A stretch of DNA of 6,357 bases, taken from assembly GCA_019264505.1 (NCBI GenBank), contig JAHUZY010000023.1, positions 1-6,357 of the forward strand, given 5' to 3'. Positions within the stretch are counted from its first letter, which is position 1. Every line of letters starts with the position of its first letter. The notes beneath the pieces were generated by a model that worked only from the letters and a program-made list of their open reading frames with translations, was not told the origin of the DNA and did not search any database. Below, piece after piece: positions 1 through 6,357 of the stretch. The DNA is from Phenylobacterium sp. Lineage in GTDB: Bacteria; Pseudomonadota; Alphaproteobacteria; Caulobacterales; Caulobacteraceae. The position numbers and the translations under genes are program-made.

Positions 1-47
1 CAGCAGTCCCGGCCGCCGCAGGCCTCGCCGCGTCAGGGCCGGCGCGA
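1..47. other. Left-edge stretch downstream of the lipoprotein gene, no gene recognised
   Basis: After the stop codon of the lipoprotein gene there are 47 bases to the edge. On the minus strand no ATG, GTG or TTG starts an open frame here. CCGGCC (9-14) and GGCCGG (38-43) could pair weakly, but no T-run follows. A transport permease gene might begin beyond the edge; nothing visible shows it. Confidence 0.3.
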
Positions 48-1100
48 TTATCGCCAGCCTGCCGCGGTCATCAGGGCCTGGGCCTCAGCCTGACGCGGCC
101 CATAGGTCGCCACCGGCATCGGGTGGGCGGCGAAGTCGGCATAGGCGGCGGTGGGTTCAGGGGCGGCGACGCCAGGGCTGGCGGGGTATTCGCCGTTTTC
201 CTGCGAGACCATGGTCTGGGCTTCCGGAGAGGCCAGGAACTCCAGCAGTCGGATGGCGGCCTCGCGGTGGGGGGCGTTGGTCGTCACCCCGGCGCCGGAG
301 ACGTTCACATGCGCCCCCTGGCCGTCCAGGGACGGGAAGGCCAGCTTGACCTTCTCGGTGACCGCCCGGTCGCCCGCGTCGTCGCCGGCGGCCATGCGGA
401 TGTAATAATAGCTGTTGGTCAGCGCGATCTGGCAGACGCCTGCGGCCACGGCGCGGATCTGGTCCCGGTCGCCGCCTTCCGGCTGACGGGCGAGGTTAGC
501 CACGATACCGCGGGCCCACTCAGCGGTCTTTTCCGGCCCCCAGGCCTCGATCAGGGCGCCCACCAGGGACAGGTTGTAGATGTTGTCCGACGACCGGACG
601 CAGAGCTGACCACGGAACCGGGGACTGGCGATGTCCTCATAGGAGGCGATCTCTTCAGGGCGCACCTGGCCGGCGTCATAGGCCACCACGCGGGCCCGGC
701 GCTGGATGCCGAACCAGCGGCCCTCCGGCTCCCGGAGGTTTTCCGGGATGGCGGTCGTCAGCGCCTCGGACTGGACCGGCGCCAGCAGGCCGGCCTCCTG
801 CGCGCGCCACAGGGCGCCGGCGTCAGCGGCCACGAAGACGTCAGCGGGGCTTGCGGCGCCCTCGCTCTGCATGCGCGCGATCAGCTGCGGCGCGGAGCCT
901 TCGATGATGTTGACCTTGATGCCCGTCGCCCCGGTGAACTGCTCATAGAGCTTCTGGTCCACGTCATAATGGCGGGCGCTGTAGACATTGACCTCGCCAC
1001 CGGCGGCGTCGGCTTCAGCGGCGGGCTCGGTGGCCGGGCTGCAGGCGGCGAGCGACAGGGCGGCGGCGAGGCCGGCGAACACGGTCAGGCGTGGGGTCAC
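48..1100 (-). CDS. Iron(III) ABC transporter substrate-binding lipoprotein (FbpA/FutA/IdiA-like)
   Basis: A 350-residue protein that probably captures ferric iron in the periplasm and hands it to an inner-membrane ABC permease. The first 20 residues form a lipoprotein signal peptide: a basic start, a hydrophobic stretch and the lipobox L17-A-A-C20, so Cys20 would be the lipid-anchored mature N-terminus. The mature protein opens with VNVYSARHYD, typical of the FutA/IdiA branch. Candidate iron ligands in the family pattern are His44-Tyr45, Tyr175 (in SSDNIYNLSL) and Tyr231-Tyr232 (in NSYYYIR); Cys167 and Cys223 could pair. I chose the GTG start at 1100 because AGAGGAG lies 8 bases upstream and it gives a proper signal peptide; an ATG at 1139 would add 13 residues ahead of it. 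The reading frame stays open upstream to 1886, but that part is antisense to the chromate transporter gene. Permease and ATPase genes are not in the window. The family is fairly sure; iron as ligand is inferred from the tyrosines. Confidence 0.93.
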   Translation of the reverse strand: MTPRLTVFAGLAAALSLAACSPATEPAAEADAAGGEVNVYSARHYDVDQKLYEQFTGATGIKVNIIEGSAPQLIARMQSEGAASPADVFVAADAGALWRAQEAGLLAPVQSEALTTAIPENLREPEGRWFGIQRRARVVAYDAGQVRPEEIASYEDIASPRFRGQLCVRSSDNIYNLSLVGALIEAWGPEKTAEWARGIVANLARQPEGGDRDQIRAVAAGVCQIALTNSYYYIRMAAGDDAGDRAVTEKVKLAFPSLDGQGAHVNVSGAGVTTNAPHREAAIRLLEFLASPEAQTMVSQENGEYPASPGVAAPEPTAAYADFAAHPMPVATYGPRQAEAQALMTAAGWR

Positions 1101-1126
1101 GGGGATGGCTCCTCTGATCGGCCCAA

Positions 1127-1155
1127 GACTTAGAGACATTGAGAACCCGTCGCAA
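1127..1155 (-). promoter_or_regulatory. Possible promoter of the iron-binding lipoprotein gene
   Basis: Reading the minus strand, TTGCGA (1155-1150) is followed after 17 bases by TAAGTC (1132-1127). Transcription would begin near 1120, leaving a short leader that just includes the AGAGGAG ribosome binding site (1115-1109) before the GTG at 1100. This would exclude the upstream ATG at 1139 as the start. The -10 match is weak, and I see no convincing Fur or Irr box nearby. Confidence 0.25.
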
Positions 1156-1156
1156 T

Positions 1157-1229
1157 GACTCGTGACTCTTGCCCCTCGTGCGGCGGCGGAATCTACCCTA
1201 GTGGGCTGGCATAGCCCTGGAGCGCCTGG

Positions 1230-1236
<7 letters not shown>
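1157..1236. promoter_or_regulatory. Cluster of four GANTC (CcrM-type methylation) sites in a divergent promoter region
   Basis: GANTC occurs at 1157-1161 (GACTC), 1164-1168 (GACTC), 1189-1193 (GAATC) and 1232-1236 (GAATC, within the first codons of the chromate transporter gene). The first two lie in a direct repeat of TGACTC with a 7-base period. My scan found only about eight further GANTC sites in the remaining 6.3 kb. In Caulobacterales CcrM methylates GANTC, and the cell-cycle regulator GcrA acts at methylated sites in promoters. The sites are seen directly; a regulatory role is inference and depends on the organism being of this group. Confidence 0.55.
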
Positions 1237-2618
<1,382 letters not shown>

Positions 2619-2626
2619 GGCGATCG

Positions 2627-2638
2627 GTGCAATTGCAC
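2627..2638. repeat. Perfect 12-base palindrome, operator-like
   Basis: GTGCAATTGCAC reads identically on both strands. It starts 9 bases after the chromate transporter stop codon and its right half contains the putative -35 hexamer TTGCAC (2633-2638) of the next gene. No T-run follows, so it is a poor intrinsic terminator. It looks like the binding site of a dimeric regulator, which I cannot name. Confidence 0.5.
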
Positions 2639-2662
2639 TAAAAGCGGCCGGACTGCTAAGAC
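2633..2662 (+). promoter_or_regulatory. Putative housekeeping promoter of the DUF983 gene
   Basis: TTGCAC (2633-2638) and CTAAGA (2656-2661) are 17 bases apart. The extended -10, GCTAAGAC (2655-2662), matches seven of eight positions of the Caulobacter -10 pattern GCTANAWC. Transcription would begin at about 2668-2672, at or just before the ATG at 2672, so the message could be leaderless or nearly so. This fits the absence of a good ribosome binding site there. It also suggests the gene can be transcribed apart from the chromate transporter gene. Confidence 0.45.
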
Positions 2663-2671
2663 AGGTCCATC

Positions 2672-3097
2672 ATGAAAAACGCCGATCACCCCTCCAGTCT
2701 CAGCGCCGGCCTGCGCTGCCGCTGTCCCAATTGCGGTCAGGGCAAGCTGTTCAGGGGTTACCTGACCCTGGCCGAAGGCTGCGACCAGTGCGGTCTGGAC
2801 TACAGCTTCGCCGACCCGGCCGATGGCCCGGCCTTCTTCGTGATGACCGGCGTCGGGATTGTCGTCACTACGCTTTGGGCCATCTGGGCGGTGATGGCCC
2901 AGCCCCCGATCTGGGCGCAGATGGCTGTGGCCTTCCCGGCCATGATCGGCGGCTGCCTGGGCAGCCTGCGGCCGGTCAAGGCCTGGCTGGTGGCTGAGCA
3001 GTTCGTTCACAAGGCCGGCGACGCCGAGTTCGTGAGCGTCGGCAAGCACGGCGAGGGCGGCTTCACCTGGGATCGCCGCAAGGCCTCAGGCGGCTAA
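2672..3097 (+). CDS. DUF983 family zinc-ribbon membrane protein
   Basis: A 141-residue protein of the DUF983 family, whose function is not established. The N-terminal part has two CxxC pairs, Cys18-P-N-Cys21 and Cys37-D-Q-Cys40, forming a probable zinc ribbon, with the family signature CPNCGQGKLFRGYL and then DGPAFFV (51-57). Two hydrophobic segments follow at about 53-76 and 83-107, so the protein is probably anchored in the inner membrane with the ribbon at one face. The C-terminus is short and polar. In many alphaproteobacteria DUF983 genes sit near cytochrome oxidase assembly genes; here no such genes are seen, so context does not help. The ATG at 2672 has only a weak AGG upstream, but the promoter just ahead supports it. 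The family call is firm; the role is unknown. Confidence 0.9.
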   Translation: MKNADHPSSLSAGLRCRCPNCGQGKLFRGYLTLAEGCDQCGLDYSFADPADGPAFFVMTGVGIVVTTLWAIWAVMAQPPIWAQMAVAFPAMIGGCLGSLRPVKAWLVAEQFVHKAGDAEFVSVGKHGEGGFTWDRRKASGG

Positions 3098-3142
3098 AAC
3101 ACCGCGCGCCATTAACCTGCTGTTTGGCAAAGCGCGCCACGG

Positions 3143-3160
3143 CTCTCCCCATGGGGAGAG
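3143..3160 (+). promoter_or_regulatory. Perfect 18-base palindrome enclosing the ribosome binding site of the next gene
   Basis: CTCTCCCCATGGGGAGAG is fully self-complementary. In RNA it can fold into a 7-base-pair, GC-rich stem (CTCTCCC with GGGAGAG) closed by a CAUG loop. The right arm, GGGGAGAG, is also the Shine-Dalgarno sequence for the GTG start at 3166, so folding would hide it. It may equally act as a DNA operator. The sequence relation is certain; regulation is inferred. Confidence 0.5.
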
Positions 3161-3165
3161 ATGAT

Positions 3166-3351
3166 GTGACCTTGGAAGACCGGTTCAAGTCGGCCGTGCG
3201 CCGCGCCTATGGCGCCGCCGGCGTACGACTGCAGGAACATCACGCCGACTCCCTGGCCAGCGTCTACGCCAACTGGGCCCAGGGCGCCGACGAGAGCGTG
3301 GTGGCCCGCGTCGAACGCGCCCTGGCGGCCTCGCTCGGGGTCCGGGTCTAA
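3166..3351 (+). CDS. Small hypothetical protein, 61 residues
   Basis: I do not recognise this protein. It starts MTLEDRFKSAVRRAYG and ends LAASLGVRV, is rich in Ala, Arg and Val, has no cysteine, signal peptide or membrane segment, and looks mostly helical, so it is probably a small cytoplasmic protein. Nearly all codons end in G or C, as in the neighbouring genes, which supports true coding. The GTG at 3166 is chosen because GGAG (3155-3158) lies 7 bases upstream; in-frame alternatives are TTG at 3124 and ATG at 3151, neither with a ribosome binding site, and the ATG is the centre of the palindrome. A two-codon ATG-stop (ATGTGA, 3164-3169) overlaps the start out of frame. It follows the DUF983 gene by 68 bases in the same direction and converges on the lipocalin gene with overlapping stops. 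Confidence 0.68.
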   Translation: MTLEDRFKSAVRRAYGAAGVRLQEHHADSLASVYANWAQGADESVVARVERALAASLGVRV

Positions 3352-3893
3352 CGCCCCGGCGTCGCCAGGATCTCCACCTCGCCGGCATAGCCCATGGCCC
3401 GGACCGCAGCGATCTGCGCCTCGATCTCCGGGAGCGGCAGGGCCGTCGGGCGGCTGAACATGTAGGTCTTCTCAAAACCCGGCTCGGCGGAGACGAACCA
3501 CTGGCCATCCGGCGCGTGGGCGATCACCCGGTAGGTGATGCTGGGGCGGAAGGGTCCAAAGCGGTAGCGGACCGCGAGCTCCGCGTTCTGGCCCGGATCC
3601 TGGCGTTCGCCCGCGCCGGAGATGGCCCGCTCACGACCATCAGCCCCGCCCTGGCGGCAGGCGTCGGTGACGGCGATCTCGCCTCGCTCGGTCCGGCCAT
3701 AGGTGGTGGTGGCGTATTCGCAGCCGCGGGTCAGGCGGGTGGGGGTGCGGGCCTGCTCGTACCAGACGCCAGAATAGAAACTGTCGAACGACAGGGGTCC
3801 GGCGGTCGGCGGATCAGCCGCCTGGCTGGGTCCCGCCAGGACGAGGAACGACAGACCGGCCAGGGCGGCGGCGGACATGGATAGCTTCGACAC
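3348..3893 (-). CDS. Exported lipocalin family protein (Blc-like)
   Basis: A 181-residue protein with a Sec signal peptide (hydrophobic stretch at about 8-21, likely cleavage after PSQA at 25) and a lipocalin-like body. The lipocalin signature G42-V-W-Y-E46 is present, followed by ARTPTRLTRGCEYATTTYG as in bacterial Blc proteins, RFGPFRPSITYRV (111-123) in mid-barrel, and a closing segment YMFSRPTALP (144-153) with the conserved Arg148. Cys58 and Cys79 could form a disulfide. Unlike Escherichia coli Blc there is no lipobox cysteine, so it should be soluble in the periplasm rather than an outer-membrane lipoprotein. Bacterial lipocalins bind lipids or other hydrophobic molecules in the envelope; the ligand here is unknown. 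The GTG at 3893 has AAGGAG (3906-3901) 7 bases upstream. Its TAG stop overlaps the TAA of the 61-residue gene on the other strand. Confidence 0.85.
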   Translation of the reverse strand: MSKLSMSAAALAGLSFLVLAGPSQAADPPTAGPLSFDSFYSGVWYEQARTPTRLTRGCEYATTTYGRTERGEIAVTDACRQGGADGRERAISGAGERQDPGQNAELAVRYRFGPFRPSITYRVIAHAPDGQWFVSAEPGFEKTYMFSRPTALPLPEIEAQIAAVRAMGYAGEVEILATPGR

Positions 3894-4001
3894 GGCAAGG
3901 CTCCTTGGGATCGCGCAGGGACTCTGAAGGTACGGCGCGGCGCCTGCTGCGGCTTCACGCCCCCCGTGCGTCCTGCGCCGCGACCCGCTAAAGGGTGGGC
4001 G
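3894..4001. other. Divergent intergenic region between the lipocalin and dehydrogenase genes
   Basis: This 108-base gap must hold promoters for both directions, but I find no convincing -35/-10 pair. It contains one GANTC site (GACTC, 3920-3924) and a spaced inverted repeat of 8 bases, CGCGGCGC (3936-3943) with GCGCCGCG (3975-3982). The repeat could be chance in DNA this GC-rich. Confidence 0.3.
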
Positions 4002-5633
4002 ATGCTGCGGATCTCCGAACTCAAGCTGCCCCTGGACCACGACGCCGGCGCCCTGCCCGCCGCCATCGCCGCGCGGCTGGGGGTGACCGAGGCCGACATC
4101 ACCACTTGGTCGGTGTGGAAGCGGGCCCATGACGCCCGGCGCAAGTCGGCGATCCTCAAGGTCTATATCGTCGATGTCGAGGTCGCGGACGAGGCGGCGG
4201 TGCGCGCGCGGGTTAGCGAGGATCCGCATATCCGCCCGACGCCCGACACCGCCTATCGCCATGTGGCCACAGCCCCTCCGCCCGGGCGCTTGCGCCCGGG
4301 GGTCATCGGCGCGGGGCCGTGCGGTCTGTTCGCCGGCCTGATCCTGGCCGAGATGGGCTTCCGTCCCATCATCCTCGACCGGGGCAAGGTGGTGCGGGAG
4401 CGGACCAAGGACACCTGGGGCCTCTGGCGGCGCAGCGAGCTGAACCCGGAGTCCAACGTCCAGTACGGCGAAGGCGGGGCCGGCACATTCTCCGACGGCA
4501 AGCTCTACAGCCAGATCAAGGACCCGCGCTTCCTGGGCCGCAAGGTGCTGAACGAGTTCGTCGCCGCAGGCGCCCCGCCTGAGATCCTCACCGAGGCCCA
4601 CCCCCATATCGGCACCTTCCGCCTGGTGACCATGGTGGAGTCCCTGCGGGCCAAGATCGAGGCCCTGGGCGGCGAGTACCGCTTCCAGCACCGGGTGACC
4701 GATTTCGAGTTCAACCGCGGGCCGGACGGCGGACGGCGACTGCGCGGCCTCCACCTGCATACGGGTGAGTTCCTGGAGGCCGACCATGTGGTCCTGGCCA
4801 TCGGCCATTCCTCGCGGGACACCTTCCAGGCGCTGTACGACCAGGGCGTCCACGTGGAGGCCAAGCCCTTCTCCATCGGCTTTCGGATCGAACACCCCCA
4901 GTCCTGGATCGACCAGGCCATGTTCGGCCCCTGCGCCGGCCATCCGGACCTGGGGGCGGCGGCCTATTCGCTCTCCCACCCCTGCGCCAATGGCCGCACG
5001 GTCTATTCCTTCTGCATGTGCCCGGGGGGAACGGTGGTGGCGGCGGCCTCAGAGCCGGGCCGGCTGGTCACCAACGGCATGAGCCAGTATTCACGCAATG
5101 AGCGCAACGCCAATGCCGGCTTCGTGGTCGGGATCACTCCGGCCGACTATCCCAGCGACCATCCCCTGGCCGGCATCGAGCTTCAGCGCGACCTGGAGGC
5201 CCGGGCCTTCGTCGCCGGAGGCCAGGACTATTTCGCGCCCGGCCAGCGGCTCGCCGACTTCATGGCCGGCCAGGCCTCGACCGACCTGGGGCCGGTGATC
5301 CCCAGCTATCGCCCGGGCGTTCGCCCCACCGATCTTGCGCCGCTGATGCCCGACTATGTGATCGAGGCCATGCGCGAGGCCCTGCCGGTGTTTGGCCGCA
5401 AGATCCCCCGCTATGACGATCCCGACGCCCTGCTGACCGGGGTCGAGACCCGCACGTCTTCGCCCGTGCGGATCACCCGCGGCGCCGACTTCCAGAGCCT
5501 GAACGTGCGCGGCCTCTACCCGGCCGGCGAAGGCGCCGGCTATGCCGGCGGCATCTTCTCGGCCGCCGTCGACGGCATCAAGGTGGCCGAAGCCGTCGCC
5601 CGCGCTATGGCCACCGAGGCCGTCGCCGCCTGA
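4002..5633 (+). CDS. FAD-dependent dehydrogenase, COG2509 type
   Basis: A 543-residue predicted flavoprotein, probably cytoplasmic, from a widespread family of uncharacterised FAD-dependent dehydrogenases; the substrate is not known. Residues 1 to about 85 form a small alpha/beta domain (RISELKLPLDHDAGAL... then ILKVYIVDVEV) characteristic of this family. A proline-rich linker (PPPGRLRPG, 92-100) leads to the dinucleotide-binding motif V101-I-G-A-G-P-C-G108, with Asp126 closing the second strand (IILDRG). GEGGAGTFSDGKL (157-167 region) is the next family motif, and LYPAGEGAGYAGGIFSAAVD (505-524) near the C-terminus is the typical closing FAD contact. There is no signal peptide. The ATG at 4002 has AAGGG (3991-3995) 6 bases upstream; an in-frame GTG at 3966 would add 12 residues unlike the family start. 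It is divergent from the lipocalin gene and 143 bases ahead of the IclR-type gene. Confidence 0.9.
   Translation: MLRISELKLPLDHDAGALPAAIAARLGVTEADITTWSVWKRAHDARRKSAILKVYIVDVEVADEAAVRARVSEDPHIRPTPDTAYRHVATAPPPGRLRPGVIGAGPCGLFAGLILAEMGFRPIILDRGKVVRERTKDTWGLWRRSELNPESNVQYGEGGAGTFSDGKLYSQIKDPRFLGRKVLNEFVAAGAPPEILTEAHPHIGTFRLVTMVESLRAKIEALGGEYRFQHRVTDFEFNRGPDGGRRLRGLHLHTGEFLEADHVVLAIGHSSRDTFQALYDQGVHVEAKPFSIGFRIEHPQSWIDQAMFGPCAGHPDLGAAAYSLSHPCANGRTVYSFCMCPGGTVVAAASEPGRLVTNGMSQYSRNERNANAGFVVGITPADYPSDHPLAGIELQRDLEARAFVAGGQDYFAPGQRLADFMAGQASTDLGPVIPSYRPGVRPTDLAPLMPDYVIEAMREALPVFGRKIPRYDDPDALLTGVETRTSSPVRITRGADFQSLNVRGLYPAGEGAGYAGGIFSAAVDGIKVAEAVARAMATEAVAA
4281..4300 (+). repeat. Perfect inverted repeat inside the dehydrogenase gene, at its domain linker
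   Basis: CCCGGGCG and CGCCCGGG flank the four bases CTTG; pairing can extend to nine base pairs with a two-base centre. The repeat encodes the linker Pro-Gly-Arg-Leu-Arg-Pro-Gly between the N-terminal domain and the FAD-binding domain. A hairpin this stable in the message could slow ribosomes at the domain boundary, but GC-rich coding DNA can also give such repeats by chance. Confidence 0.45.
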
Positions 5634-5695
5634 GCAACCTCCCTCCGAACGACCGGTATCAATCGCGCGCACCCCATGACGCCCGTTCCGCCTGA

Positions 5696-5710
5696 CGGAA
5701 CGCCGTTCCG
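5696..5710. promoter_or_regulatory. Operator-like site 1 upstream of the IclR-type gene
   Basis: CGGAACGCCGTTCCG is a perfect palindrome around one central base. Its GGAA-N5-TTCC core has the geometry of the E. coli IclR consensus TGGAAATNATTTCCA. The left arm can also pair with CGTTCCG at 5684-5690. Site 2 follows exactly 20 bases later. Its position upstream of an IclR-family gene suggests autoregulation, which is inference. Confidence 0.5.
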
Positions 5711-5714
5711 GGAC

Positions 5715-5744
5715 TTGGAATTCTTTTCCCCGGTATGCCATAGT
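5715..5744 (+). promoter_or_regulatory. Possible promoter of the IclR-type gene
   Basis: TTGGAA (5715-5720) and CATAGT (5739-5744) are 18 bases apart, predicting a start near 5751 and a leader of about 25 bases. Both hexamers are imperfect. The leader contains AAGAGGA (5756-5762) and a GANTC site (GACTC, 5761-5765). Confidence 0.3.
5716..5730. promoter_or_regulatory. Operator-like site 2 upstream of the IclR-type gene
   Basis: TGGAATTCTTTTCCC agrees with TGGAAATNATTTCCA, the E. coli IclR operator consensus as I recall it, at 11 of the 14 defined positions, including GGAA-N5-TTCC. It overlaps the candidate -35 hexamer at 5715-5720, so a bound regulator would block the promoter. It repeats site 1 at a 20-base interval. 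Confidence 0.55.
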
Positions 5745-5776
5745 TGGCCCCGGAGAAGAGGACTCAGACGCCAATC

Positions 5777-6357
5777 ATGGACCGGGCGGTCGCGCGCAGT
5801 TTCGCCTTGCTGGAATGCCTCGTCCGGGCCGGCGAACCCCTCCGTCTGGCCGACATCTGCCAGCAGGTGGACCTGCAGAAGAGTACGGCCCACCGGATCC
5901 TGCGTACGCTGGGCGAGCTGGGCTATGCCGATCAGGACAGCGCCGGCCGCTACCAGGCCACCCTGCGCGCCTGGGAGCTTGGGGCGGGCCTGATCGCCGA
6001 CCACCCGATCAAGCGCGCTGCGACCGGGTTCCTGCAGGGGCTGCATCGCACCACCGGCGAGACGGTCAGCCTGACCCTGCTCTCAGGCGACGACGTCCTC
6101 TACCTGGACAAGATCATCGCGCCACGCCCCGTGCGTTTCAGGACTCGCATCGGCAGCCGGGCGCCTGCTGCGCTGACCGCCGGCGGCAAGGCGATCCTGG
6201 CGGCGCGCCCTGACGGCGAGGACATCCTCGCCCGCAACGCAGAACGTCAGCCCCTGGATGTGGCGGCCCTCAAGGCCGAGCTCCATGAGGCGCGGCGGGC
6301 GGGATACGCCCGCTCCGGCTACAGCCCCGGGGTCACCAGCCTCGGCGTCGCCATCGC
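5777..6357 (+). CDS. IclR family transcriptional regulator (partial, cut by right edge)
   Basis: The first 193 residues of an IclR-family regulator; the gene runs off the window, probably lacking about 50-60 residues. It begins MDRAVARSFALLECL and has the winged helix-turn-helix at about 1-60: helices around LRLADICQQVDL and KSTAHRILRTLGELGY (35-50), then the wing DQDSAGRYQ. The effector-binding domain follows, with TGETVSLTLLSGDDVLYLDK (93-112), IGSRAPAALTAGGKAILA (125-142) and ARSGYSPGVTSLGVAI at the edge, all typical. Such proteins sense small metabolites and often control adjacent catabolic genes and themselves; any target here is probably beyond the window, and the effector is unknown. 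The ATG at 5777 aligns with the family start; the purine-rich AAGAGGA upstream ends 14 bases away, which is far for a ribosome binding site, and an in-frame TTG at 5744 is unlikely. Operator-like repeats lie just upstream. Confidence 0.92.
   Translation, partial: MDRAVARSFALLECLVRAGEPLRLADICQQVDLQKSTAHRILRTLGELGYADQDSAGRYQATLRAWELGAGLIADHPIKRAATGFLQGLHRTTGETVSLTLLSGDDVLYLDKIIAPRPVRFRTRIGSRAPAALTAGGKAILAARPDGEDILARNAERQPLDVAALKAELHEARRAGYARSGYSPGVTSLGVAI

Noticed and set aside
123..1133. 336-codon open frame on the plus strand
   Set aside because: It is a GC-driven shadow fully antisense to the lipoprotein gene, rich in Gly and Arg, with no recognisable domain.
1101..1156. Fur or Irr box in front of the iron-binding lipoprotein gene
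   Set aside because: I searched for one because of the gene's role but found no convincing 19-base Fur-like palindrome or TTTAGAA-N-TTCTAAA element.
2619..2671. Intrinsic terminator after the chromate transporter gene
   Set aside because: The palindrome GTGCAATTGCAC is followed by TAAAA rather than a T-run, and an uninterrupted palindrome forms a poor hairpin loop.
3113..3127. CtrA-like box, TTAA-N7-TTTG
   Set aside because: Only the first half matches TTAA-N7-TTAA; the second half has two mismatches, and there is no supporting promoter.
3966..4001. Earlier GTG start for the dehydrogenase
   Set aside because: It has no ribosome binding site, and it adds residues MRPAPRPAKGWA that do not look like the family's N-terminus.
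3894..4979. Upstream extension of the lipocalin frame across the dehydrogenase gene
   Set aside because: It is antisense to a clear FAD-dependent dehydrogenase, and the GTG at 3893 has a good ribosome binding site and begins a signal peptide.
5676..5993. 105-codon open frame overlapping the start of the IclR-type gene
   Set aside because: It is out of frame with the IclR protein, rich in Arg, Ser and Trp, and has no domain; it is a shadow frame.

Overview
The window is GC-rich (I estimate high sixties percent, not counted) and its codon use strongly favours G or C in third positions. Gene content, GTG starts, a near match to the Caulobacter-type -10 element (GCTANAWC) and a cluster of GANTC sites all suggest an alphaproteobacterium, most likely of the Caulobacteraceae (Caulobacter, Phenylobacterium or Brevundimonas type). 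This placement is inferred from the sequence by eye, without a database search.

Layout from left to right: (1) minus strand, 48-1100, an iron(III) ABC-transporter substrate-binding lipoprotein of the FbpA/FutA/IdiA type; no permease or ATPase gene is visible, and its downstream side lies beyond the left edge. (2) Plus strand, 1230-2618, a full-length two-domain chromate transporter (ChrA/CHR family), divergent from gene 1 across a 129-base gap that holds a tight group of GANTC sites. (3) Plus strand, 2672-3097, a small zinc-ribbon membrane protein of the DUF983 family, with its own promoter-like element and a perfect 12-base palindrome. (4) Plus strand, 3166-3351, an unrecognised 61-residue protein whose ribosome binding site lies inside a perfect 18-base palindrome. 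(5) Minus strand, 3348-3893, an exported lipocalin whose stop codon overlaps that of gene 4. (6) Plus strand, 4002-5633, a FAD-dependent dehydrogenase of the uncharacterised COG2509 type. (7) Plus strand, 5777 to the right edge, an IclR-family regulator, cut off by the window, behind an array of GGAA-N5-TTCC operator-like sites with a 20-base repeat.

The genes do not form one pathway. Most are separate transcription units: genes 1/2 and 5/6 are divergent pairs, genes 4/5 are convergent, and genes 2-3-4 run in the same direction but with promoter-like or palindromic DNA between them. No mobile elements, tRNA or rRNA genes, CRISPR arrays or clear intrinsic terminators were seen. The protein content is ordinary for such a chromosome and I see no evidence of a new multi-gene system. 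The most interesting signals are regulatory: the IclR operator array, the GANTC cluster, the palindrome over the DUF983 promoter with a possible leaderless start, and the sequestered ribosome binding site of the 61-residue protein.
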